Shown: positions 12,674 through 19,081 of the stretch, one piece after another
Numbering within the stretch: the stretch's first letter is position 1
Layout: each line of letters starts with the position of its first letter
Assembly (NCBI GenBank): GCA_043765375.1
Contig: JAYUJH010000030.1
Coordinates: 1-19,081 of the forward strand
Direction of reading: 5' to 3'
DNA length: 19,081 nucleotides
Origin: JAYUJH01 sp043765375
GTDB taxonomy: Bacteria > Pseudomonadota > Alphaproteobacteria > Rickettsiales > UBA998
Notes under the pieces: generated by a model
Databases searched by the model: none
The model's input: the letters and a program-made list of their open reading frames with translations, nothing else
What the model was told of the DNA's origin: nothing
Program-made: the position numbers and the translations under genes

Positions 12674-14575
12674 TTCATCGCTCAGTAAATTAGGTAAGAT
12701 AATCGGCTTGTTGCTTGTTTTGTTATCACCCATTCCACCATAATAAATATAAGCGGGAACTCCAGCCAAACCATGCTCGGCAAGCAACTCAGCAATTTCC
12801 GCATCATGGTTGGTGAAATCCGCTTTCAACACGCTAATATTTTGTGTTTGCAAATGCTTCGCAATCGCATCATCACGCAGCACAAAACGCTCATTTAATT
12901 TGCAAGTTATGCACCAATCTGCGGTGGCATAAATGAATATTTTTTTGCCATCACGCCTTAAATCCGCCAGTTTTTGCGGGCTATATTTCTCGGTTATTTG
13001 GGAAATTAAATCCGCATTAACATTGTTATTTGCCTCAATTCCAACTGTTGCAATAGTTAGCCATAAATCACCTATCAATGCAATTAAAATTAGCATTTTT
13101 AACCATTTTTGGCTATATAAATATTTAATTGACCATAGCAATATTGTGGCAACCAAAGCCCCCGCAAATAAGGTGGCAAGGGCAGAGTCACCTGCTTGAC
13201 GCACCAACACCCAAGCGAGCCAAGCCGAGGTTGCATATATTGGAAATGCAAGGAAATGTTTGAAATGCACCAACCAAGATCCTGATTTTGGCAAATATTT
13301 TTGTAATCTAGGCACAAGGCTAATCAACAAATAAGGTGAGGCAAGCCCCAGTCCAAGCGTTGCAAATATGGCGATTTGTGCAATGGGTGGCTTTGTGATG
13401 GCAAACCCTATTGCTCCAGCCATAAATGGTGCAGTGCAAGGCGTGGCAACGCTTACCGCCAGCAATCCTGTGAAAAAACTTCCAACTAAACCATTATTAC
13501 CAGCTAAACCATTATTAATTGAGGATTTTTCAGGTGAAGATTTTTTGAATAAACCACCAATATTAACCATTGAAATATTAATATTTGGAACTTCAAACAC
13601 ATCGCTCAAATTAAGGGCAATTAGCAACATCAGCAATGCAAGGGCGCATATTATAGCGGGAGATTGCAATTGAAAGCCCCAACCAATCGCACTACCAGTT
13701 GATTTTAAGGCAATAATTATCAAGGACAATGCCACAAAACCTGTGATAATTCCGCTAGTGTAACTAATTCCGTGCAATGCACTCAAACTTCGTGATTTAT
13801 TCGCAATTTTGATTAAACTCAATATTTTTAAGGATAAAATCGGCAACACACACGGCATTAAGTTCAGCACTAATCCACCAATAAATGCTGAGATAAGCGC
13901 AAATATCATGGAATTATTTTGTTGCGGAAGGGTTTTTATTGGCGGATTGCGCAAAGATTTTTCACCTAATATAGATTTTTCACTTAATATAATGGCTTCA
14001 TTCACCGTTGCAATTTTGCGTTTTGCGGTGAAATCTTCGTCAATAATCGCGTCATTATTATTGCTAATTACGGGAATATTCACACTCCATTTGCCCTGCT
14101 CGGGGATACAAATATCTTTGCAAATCAGCCACTGTGCCTCTGCCTTAAAGCTAAAATCATCACCTGCTTTGCTATTCCAATATTCAGGCGTAATATCTAG
14201 CTCAATGAAATGATAAACCTCACTTGCATAGCCATAACTTAATATATCATCAGTTAAAAAAGCGGTTGCTGATTGCCAATAAATAGGGGAGTGCGCCACA
14301 CCTTTTGGAAGTTTCAAAGTGATGTTGGTTGCATAACCAGATTCTCCAGACGGGTTAGCATAAGAATGCCAGCCATCAGCCAGATTTAATCGCAGGGCAA
14401 TCCATAATTTTTGGCTTTGGGTGGGTTTATTGCTCGCCACAAAAGTTTTTTCCGCAATAATAGCAGCTTTGCTTTCCTCGCTCGTGATTATATTGCTGGT
14501 AAAAACCTCACCAAAACTCACTTCTGCAAATGATATTGTCGCAAGCATTAATGTTAAAATAATAAATAATCTCAT
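12653..14575 (-). CDS. dsbD: DsbD/ScsB-type thiol:disulfide interchange protein
   Basis: Inner-membrane protein that passes reducing power from cytosolic thioredoxin to the periplasm. 640 residues in the three-part order of the family. A signal peptide (1-18) is followed by a periplasmic beta domain (~25-200) with C152 and C156 in WLICKDICIP. The transmembrane core (~222-510, about eight helices) has the paired cysteines C242 (NLMPCVLPILSLK) and C380 (VATPCTAPFMAG). A C-terminal thioredoxin domain has C555 and C558 in TADWCITCK and the cis-proline segment LAGVPAY. All six redox cysteines are present, so the electron relay looks intact. The N-terminal domain reads more like ScsB-type relatives than E. 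coli DsbD. A possible promoter lies just upstream; miaB follows after 113 bases. Confidence 0.93.
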   Translation of the reverse strand: MRLFIILTLMLATISFAEVSFGEVFTSNIITSEESKAAIIAEKTFVASNKPTQSQKLWIALRLNLADGWHSYANPSGESGYATNITLKLPKGVAHSPIYWQSATAFLTDDILSYGYASEVYHFIELDITPEYWNSKAGDDFSFKAEAQWLICKDICIPEQGKWSVNIPVISNNNDAIIDEDFTAKRKIATVNEAIILSEKSILGEKSLRNPPIKTLPQQNNSMIFALISAFIGGLVLNLMPCVLPILSLKILSLIKIANKSRSLSALHGISYTSGIITGFVALSLIIIALKSTGSAIGWGFQLQSPAIICALALLMLLIALNLSDVFEVPNINISMVNIGGLFKKSSPEKSSINNGLAGNNGLVGSFFTGLLAVSVATPCTAPFMAGAIGFAITKPPIAQIAIFATLGLGLASPYLLISLVPRLQKYLPKSGSWLVHFKHFLAFPIYATSAWLAWVLVRQAGDSALATLFAGALVATILLWSIKYLYSQKWLKMLILIALIGDLWLTIATVGIEANNNVNADLISQITEKYSPQKLADLRRDGKKIFIYATADWCITCKLNERFVLRDDAIAKHLQTQNISVLKADFTNHDAEIAELLAEHGLAGVPAYIYYGGMGDNKTSNKPIILPNLLSDEDILRLR

Positions 14576-14584
14576 ATATTAAAT

Positions 14585-14613
14585 ATAATAAAGCAATTAT
14601 AATTTTGTTGCAA
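14585..14613 (-). promoter_or_regulatory. Putative dsbD promoter
   Basis: On the minus strand TTGCAA (14613-14608), 17 bases, TATTAT (14590-14585). Transcription would begin near 14578, only about 3 bases before the dsbD ATG, so the message would be almost leaderless. TTGCAA is self-complementary and recurs as part of GTTGCA...TGCAAC (14607-14637). The 94-base divergent gap holds no gene. Confidence 0.4.
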
Positions 14614-14669
14614 TTTGTTTTAATGTAATATATGCAACATGTTTATATTTTAATGTTAAAGGTAGCAAA

Positions 14670-14858
14670 ATGGCAAGTAAGAATAATCCCGAGTTGCGTG
14701 GGCGCAAAACTGAACTTCGCAAAGTTGATGGTAAAGATGTAAAACCGTGTTTATATATTCATATTGAAATGGGTGTTCGTTTCATGGCTGCGGCATTTGA
14801 AAATGGTGATTTGGCAATGGGCGCAAATGGTCTGCCAATCCCTTATAAGAGCGTGTAA
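14670..14858 (+). CDS. Small conserved-looking protein upstream of secA, unknown function
   Basis: 62 residues with ribosome site AAAGG (14658-14662) 7 bases before the ATG. It is a basic, soluble-looking protein (ELRGRKTELRKVDGKDVKPC) ending in a hydrophobic/Gly-rich part (MAAAFENGDLAMGANGLPIP). There is no signal peptide, membrane helix or recognised domain, and a single cysteine. Its stop is 9 bases before the secA GTG, which lacks its own ribosome site, so secA translation probably depends on this frame. I do not recognise the family. It is unlikely to be an arrest peptide of SecM type, because it has no export signal. Confidence 0.75.
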   Translation: MASKNNPELRGRKTELRKVDGKDVKPCLYIHIEMGVRFMAAAFENGDLAMGANGLPIPYKSV

Positions 14859-14867
14859 TATATATCC

Positions 14868-17762
14868 GTGTTTGCATTCGCACGCAAAATATTTGGCTCA
14901 GCTAATGATAGGTTAATACGAACTTATCAAGCTAAAATATCAGAAATAAACGCATTTGGTGATAAGCTGAAAGCCCTTGATGACAAATCATTGCGTGGCA
15001 AAACAATTGAGTTTAAGGAGCGCATTGCTGGTGGTGCTACTCTAGACGATTTGCTGCCCGAATCATTCGCCGTTGTGCGTGAAGCTGCTACTAGAACGCT
15101 CGGATTGCGACATTATGATGTGCAGATGATTGGTGGATTAGTGTTGCATCAAGGGCGCATCGCCGAGATGAAAACGGGTGAGGGCAAAACATTAGTTGCA
15201 ACATTAGCGGTTTATCTTAACGCACTTTCAGGTGCGGGCGTGCATGTTGTAACCGTGAATGATTATCTCGCCAAGCGTGATGCGCAGTGGATGGGCAGAT
15301 TATATGAGTTTTTGGGCTTAAGCGTTGGTGTCATAACCAATTCTCTTTCTGATTTTGAACGCAAAGATGCGTATAATGCGGATATAACTTACGGCACAAA
15401 TAACGAGTTTGGCTTTGATTATTTGCGTGATAATATGAAGTTTTCACGTGAAATGATGGTGCAACGTCCATTCAACTTCGCTGTGATTGATGAAGTTGAT
15501 TCCATATTAATTGATGAAGCTCGCACGCCTTTGATTATCTCAGGGGCAACCGAGGATAATTCGGTGTTATATATTCAAGTGGATAGGTTGGTGCGGCAGC
15601 TTGCAGCGATCCATTTTGAGATTGATGAAAAATCTCGCACAGTTACGCTTAATGATGAAGGAACGGCAGAAATTGAGCGCTTGCTTGCATCATCGGGGTT
15701 GATTGCGGAAGATGCAAGCCTATATGATATTGATAATGTAGGGCTGGTGCATCACGTTAATGGCGCACTCAAGGCGCATAATTTGTTTCAAGCGGAAGTG
15801 GATTATATCGTTAAAGATTTGAAGGTGATAATCATTGATGAGTTCACGGGGCGCATGATGGAAGGGCGCAGATTCTCTGAGGGATTGCATCAAGCGTTGG
15901 AAGCCAAAGAAGGCGTTCCAATCCAAAATGAGAACCAAACACTGGCAAGCGTTACTTTCCAAAATTATTTCCGCATGTATCCTAAATTATCAGGTATGAC
16001 GGGAACAGCTTTGACGGAAGCCAACGAGTTTGCCGATATATATAAGTTGGAGGTGATAGAGATTCCAACCCATGTTGATGTGGCAAGGATTGATAATGAT
16101 GATGTAATTTATCGCACCCGACATGAAAAATATCTCGCCGTAGTGGAGGAAATATCTGCTGCTTATGATAAAAACCAGCCAGTATTGGTGGGAACAGTAT
16201 CAATTGAGCAATCCGAGCAAATATCAGCGATGCTGAAGGATAAGAAAATATTTGCAAAAATTGCTACAAATTATGCAGAGCGATTGGAAAAAATCATTGC
16301 CAAATCTGGAAGTTCTAAATCAGGTAGTTCTAAATCTGAGGGCGAAGAAGCTGGAAACCATGGTAAATATGAAGATGAAATTGCGCAATTGCGGGAGCAA
16401 AATCTGCTATTTTCTCGCCTCGCCAAGCAAACTCCGCCCGTGGTGCATAATGTGCTTAATGCCCGCCAACATGAGCAAGAGGCTTATATTGTGGCGCAAG
16501 CGGGACGACCTAAAGCGGTTACGATTGCCACTAACATGGCGGGGCGTGGCACGGATATCAAGCTCGGTGGTAACGCAGAAATGCGCATAGCGATGGAAGT
16601 GCAGGGGCTTGAAGGCGAGGCGATGCGCAACAAAATCGCCATCATTGAAACAGAAATTGAGCGTGACAAACAAATCGTTTTGCAAGCGGGTGGTTTATAT
16701 GTGATAGGCACGGAACGTCATGAATCCCGCCGTATTGATAATCAGTTGCGGGGGCGTTCAGGGCGGCAAGGTGACCCTGGGGAATCCACATTTTTCATTT
16801 CGCTGGAAGATGATTTAATGCGCATTTTTGGTTCAGAACGTATAGATGGTATGTTGCAAAAGTTTGGCTTGAAAGAAGGTGATGCAATAATTCACCCATG
16901 GATGAACAAGGCGTTGGAGCGGGCGCAGGCTAAAGTTGAGGGGCGAAATTACGATATTCGCAAGAATCTGCTGAAGTTTGATAACGTCATGAATGATCAG
17001 CGCAAAGTGATTTATGACCAGCGTTTGGCGTTGATGGACGGCGAGGGTGTGCATGAAACTATCATTGCGATGCGCCATGATTTGTGTGAAAGGCTGGTTG
17101 CAGCGCATATTCCGAGCAAAAGTTACCGTCACGCTTGGGACGTGGAGGGATTACATAATGAGATTTATCATTTGTTTGGATTGGATCTACCACTCACTGA
17201 GTGGGCTGATGCGGAAGGGGCGGGTTATGCTGAGATATTAGAACATTTGCGCAATGCAACTGACTCTCAGCATCAAGCAAAAATTGAGGAATATAGCGAA
17301 AAAATCATGTTGATGGTAGAAAAACGCTTGCTACTGGAAACGCTGGATCATTTGTGGAAAGAGCATTTGCTGGCGTTGGATCACCTCCGTTCAGGAATTG
17401 GGCTTCGGGCTTATGCGCAAAAAGATCCACTCAATGAATATAAGCAAGAGGCGTTTAATTTGTTTGAACAAATGCTTAATCAGTTGAGAGAACTTACAAC
17501 ATCACGATTGGCGCATTTGAAAATCAGCGTGCAGCACCCGCCATCACCGATTGAGGAAAAGCAATTTCAAACGAAAATAAAATCAAATCACAGCGATGAT
17601 GTGCCAGATAATATTCATCATTTGCAACGGGTTGAACCGCAAAACCGAGATCCGCTTGATGAAGCAACATGGGGGCGGATTGGTCGCAATGAGTCTTGCC
17701 CTTGTGGGTCGGGCAAAAAATATAAGCATTGCCATGGCTTGATTAGTCTGTCTTATGATTAA
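14868..17762 (+). CDS. secA: Preprotein translocase ATPase SecA
   Basis: ATPase motor that pushes unfolded preproteins through SecYEG. 964 residues from a GTG start. Walker A is MKTGEGKT (101-108); Walker B/DEAD-type is VIDEVDSILIDEARTPLIISG with D208, E209, V210 and D211. NBD2 motifs include NMAGRGTDIKLGG and GTERHESRRIDNQLRGRSGRQGDPGES; the helical scaffold/wing region ends ETLDHLWKEHLLALDHLRSGI. The C-terminal SEC-C zinc motif CPCGSGKKYKHCH (C944, C946, C955, H956) suits SecB and lipid contact. Odd feature: about 60 extra residues (~463-523) between DKKIFAK and VHNVLNARQHEQ in NBD2, including a KSGSSKSGSSKS repeat. The start is probably coupled to the 62-residue gene upstream. Confidence 0.97.
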   Translation: MFAFARKIFGSANDRLIRTYQAKISEINAFGDKLKALDDKSLRGKTIEFKERIAGGATLDDLLPESFAVVREAATRTLGLRHYDVQMIGGLVLHQGRIAEMKTGEGKTLVATLAVYLNALSGAGVHVVTVNDYLAKRDAQWMGRLYEFLGLSVGVITNSLSDFERKDAYNADITYGTNNEFGFDYLRDNMKFSREMMVQRPFNFAVIDEVDSILIDEARTPLIISGATEDNSVLYIQVDRLVRQLAAIHFEIDEKSRTVTLNDEGTAEIERLLASSGLIAEDASLYDIDNVGLVHHVNGALKAHNLFQAEVDYIVKDLKVIIIDEFTGRMMEGRRFSEGLHQALEAKEGVPIQNENQTLASVTFQNYFRMYPKLSGMTGTALTEANEFADIYKLEVIEIPTHVDVARIDNDDVIYRTRHEKYLAVVEEISAAYDKNQPVLVGTVSIEQSEQISAMLKDKKIFAKIATNYAERLEKIIAKSGSSKSGSSKSEGEEAGNHGKYEDEIAQLREQNLLFSRLAKQTPPVVHNVLNARQHEQEAYIVAQAGRPKAVTIATNMAGRGTDIKLGGNAEMRIAMEVQGLEGEAMRNKIAIIETEIERDKQIVLQAGGLYVIGTERHESRRIDNQLRGRSGRQGDPGESTFFISLEDDLMRIFGSERIDGMLQKFGLKEGDAIIHPWMNKALERAQAKVEGRNYDIRKNLLKFDNVMNDQRKVIYDQRLALMDGEGVHETIIAMRHDLCERLVAAHIPSKSYRHAWDVEGLHNEIYHLFGLDLPLTEWADAEGAGYAEILEHLRNATDSQHQAKIEEYSEKIMLMVEKRLLLETLDHLWKEHLLALDHLRSGIGLRAYAQKDPLNEYKQEAFNLFEQMLNQLRELTTSRLAHLKISVQHPPSPIEEKQFQTKIKSNHSDDVPDNIHHLQRVEPQNRDPLDEATWGRIGRNESCPCGSGKKYKHCHGLISLSYD

Positions 17763-17810
17763 TGGAAATTGATAATTATTTAGGTGATTACGCAAGGATA
17801 ATAGTGCTTT

Positions 17811-17863
17811 CATTTTTCGTTTATCATCATTTCATGATGAATGAAAAGTTAAAGGGCTATAAT
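17811..17863 (+). promoter_or_regulatory. Putative sod promoter with palindrome
   Basis: TATAAT (17858-17863) lies 32 bases before the TTG start. The -35 position (TGATGA, 17835-17840) is weak but overlaps the palindrome TCATCATTTCATGATGA (17824-17840), and TTCATT/AATGAA arms extend the hairpin outward. The site could be an operator for an oxidative or metal regulator, or the secA terminator; sequence alone cannot separate these. Confidence 0.35.
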
Positions 17864-17894
17864 TGATAGGAATTATTGATTAAGGAGAAGGCGG

Positions 17895-18737
17895 TTGACA
17901 AAAACTATTGATGAAAAGCGCAGAGTTTTTTTGCAAAAGACATTATATTTAGCTTCTGGCGCAACTATTTTTGGTGGTGCAAATGCGTTGGCAGCAAGCT
18001 CTGCTAAAAATATTTCACTTTACAACAAAAATAGCGCATCTGAAAACACCAATCCTTCAAACCTCACTCCCTACAATTTTACATTAGCCAAATTACCTTA
18101 TGCGGCGGACGCTCTCGCCCCTTATATCTCCAAGGAAACTATTAATTTACATTATGGCAAGCATCATGCGGGTTATGTCAATAAATTAAATGAATTATTA
18201 AACGTAAATAATACGGAGAATAACATTTATGCTGGGCTAGATTTGCAAAATGTGATTAAAACCGCAGCGAAAAATCAATCTCAAAACCAATCTCAAAATC
18301 CGAGTGATGCTATGATTTTTAATAATGCGGCGCAGATTTATAATCACGATTTTTATTGGCGTTCCATGAAGCCCCCAACAAATGCTCAAGGAAATGCTAG
18401 AAGTTCGGGCGCAATTCCAAACAAGTTGCAACGGCAAATTATCGCAACATTTGGCAGCAACGAGAACTTCTCCCAAGCATTTTTGCAAATGGCAGTTGCG
18501 CATTTTGGCAGTGGGTGGATTTGGTTGGTGCAGAGAAATGATGGTAAATTAGATCTGCTCGCCTCCGCAAATGCAAATACTCCAATCACTGAAAACCACA
18601 CTCCGTTGCTGGTGATGGACGTTTGGGAACACGCTTATTATGTTGATTATAAAAATCAGCGGGCGGAATATGCTAAATTATTTTTGCAAAAACTCGTTAA
18701 TTGGGAGTTCGCAACAGCGCAATTATCACTTTCGTAA
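17895..18737 (+). CDS. sodB: Superoxide dismutase [Fe], predicted Tat-exported
   Basis: Converts superoxide to hydrogen peroxide and oxygen. 280 residues from a TTG start with a strong TAAGGAG ribosome site. Residues 1-35 form a twin-arginine signal: KRRVFLQK, then hydrophobic TLYLASGATIFGGA, then ALAAS as cleavage site. The enzyme begins near LAKLPYAADALAPYIS. Metal ligands are H86 (NLHYGKHH), H151 (YNHDFYW), D242 and H246 (MDVWEHAYY). Q147 in AAQIYNH is the outer-sphere glutamine position of Fe-type enzymes. A polar QNQSQNQSQN-type stretch (127-135) replaces a short loop. Export by Tat, if real, places it in the periplasm as a folded, metal-loaded enzyme. The 3' end overlaps the convergent gene by 12 bases. 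Fe rather than Mn use is inferred. Confidence 0.9.
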   Translation: MTKTIDEKRRVFLQKTLYLASGATIFGGANALAASSAKNISLYNKNSASENTNPSNLTPYNFTLAKLPYAADALAPYISKETINLHYGKHHAGYVNKLNELLNVNNTENNIYAGLDLQNVIKTAAKNQSQNQSQNPSDAMIFNNAAQIYNHDFYWRSMKPPTNAQGNARSSGAIPNKLQRQIIATFGSNENFSQAFLQMAVAHFGSGWIWLVQRNDGKLDLLASANANTPITENHTPLLVMDVWEHAYYVDYKNQRAEYAKLFLQKLVNWEFATAQLSLS

Positions 18738-18992
18738 AGCACGCCACAGGCCATAGCCACTAATGCTAACCCAGATTAATTCAATGGCGATTGATGGAAT
18801 ATTTGGCGTTTCATAGAGTGAAAATAATATAAGCAATGCGCCCGCCAAGTTTGATGCGGGATAACGCCAATCATCGCCTTTGATTTTCCCCGCCTGCAAT
18901 GCGAGGTAAGCAACCACCAGCACCGCAACCCCCGCAAACCCTATTAATTGAAACAAACTTGGTATGTGACTTATAATAATATCATCTTTCAT
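18726..18992 (-). CDS. CBU_0592-like small integral membrane protein
   Basis: 88 residues with three predicted membrane helices: LFQLIGFAGVAVLVVAYLAL (~14-33), YPASNLAGALLILFSLY (~44-60) and IAIELIWVSISGYGLWRAL (~68-86). The layout GxxGVxxxxxAYxxLQ, then NLxGALLxLxSL, then ExxWxxIxxYGL matches small CBU_0592-type membrane proteins, whose function is not known. The 3' end overlaps sod by 12 bases. Confidence 0.75.
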   Translation of the reverse strand: MKDDIIISHIPSLFQLIGFAGVAVLVVAYLALQAGKIKGDDWRYPASNLAGALLILFSLYETPNIPSIAIELIWVSISGYGLWRALRK

Positions 18993-19019
18993 TAAGTTAA
19001 TTGATTATAGCATAAGTTA

Positions 19020-19038
19020 AAAATTGTCACGCAATTTT
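19020..19038. promoter_or_regulatory. 7-bp inverted repeat in right-edge intergenic region
   Basis: AAAATTG (19020-19026) and CAATTTT (19032-19038) flank TCACG. It lies upstream of the CBU_0592-like gene (minus) and of a possible plus-strand start ATGAAAGATGATG at 19065 that runs off the window. Too little follows to call that gene. Confidence 0.25.
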
Positions 19039-19081
19039 CACAAATATTATGTATATTGGATTTGATGAAAGATGATGAAAA

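Noticed and set aside
14670..14858. SecM-type arrest peptide for secA
   Set aside because: No signal peptide or membrane helix and no recognisable arrest motif near the C-terminus.

Overview
The window comes from an AT-rich alphaproteobacterium. The 2-oxoglutarate dehydrogenase E2 subunit is followed by an ATP12-type F1-ATPase assembly chaperone, and the SecA, MiaB and methionine aminopeptidase proteins have alphaproteobacterial sequence traits. Intergenic DNA is very AT-rich. Genus or lifestyle cannot be fixed from the sequence. The first 400 bases are visibly GC-richer and hold a serine recombinase remnant, so they look acquired.

Layout, left to right. Positions 2-397 are the C-terminal part of a serine recombinase, ending 20 bases from a tRNA-Leu(CAA) gene on the minus strand. 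A ~220-base intergenic region with several palindromes leads to map (plus). Convergent to it is an 861-residue minus-strand protein that I read as a Ham1/ITPase-like domain, a degenerate LOG-like segment and a full LOG-type nucleotide phosphoribohydrolase domain. Divergent from that is an NAD(P)H-dependent FMN reductase family gene, followed by 35-base tandem hairpins and a REP-like palindrome. A minus-strand block (8226 down to 5286) holds a two-helix membrane protein, an overlapping ImmA/IrrE-type peptidase, sucB and the ATP12 chaperone. On the plus strand, gpmI carries about 100 extra residues encoded by palindromic repeat DNA inserted in frame. A second minus block (14575 down to 10227) holds a DsbD/ScsB-type thiol-disulfide transporter, miaB and an AbiJ-like protein whose C-terminus copies the SSB tail. 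On the plus strand follow a 62-residue protein, secA and a Tat-type secreted Fe superoxide dismutase. The last gene, a small membrane protein, is convergent with the dismutase and overlaps it.

Most genes are housekeeping: protein maturation (map), glycolysis (gpmI), TCA cycle (sucB), ATP synthase assembly, tRNA modification (miaB) and protein export (secA). DsbD and the exported dismutase suggest care for the redox state of the cell envelope. MiaB is expected to modify tRNAs that read UNN codons, which includes the tRNA-Leu(CAA) in this window.

The most unusual items are the Ham1-LOG fusion, a plausible two-step clean-up of damaged purine nucleotides; the AbiJ-like protein with an SSB-like DDDDIPF end; the membrane protein/ImmA-peptidase pair; and the translated repeat insertion in GpmI. 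No stretch over 300 bases lacks a gene.
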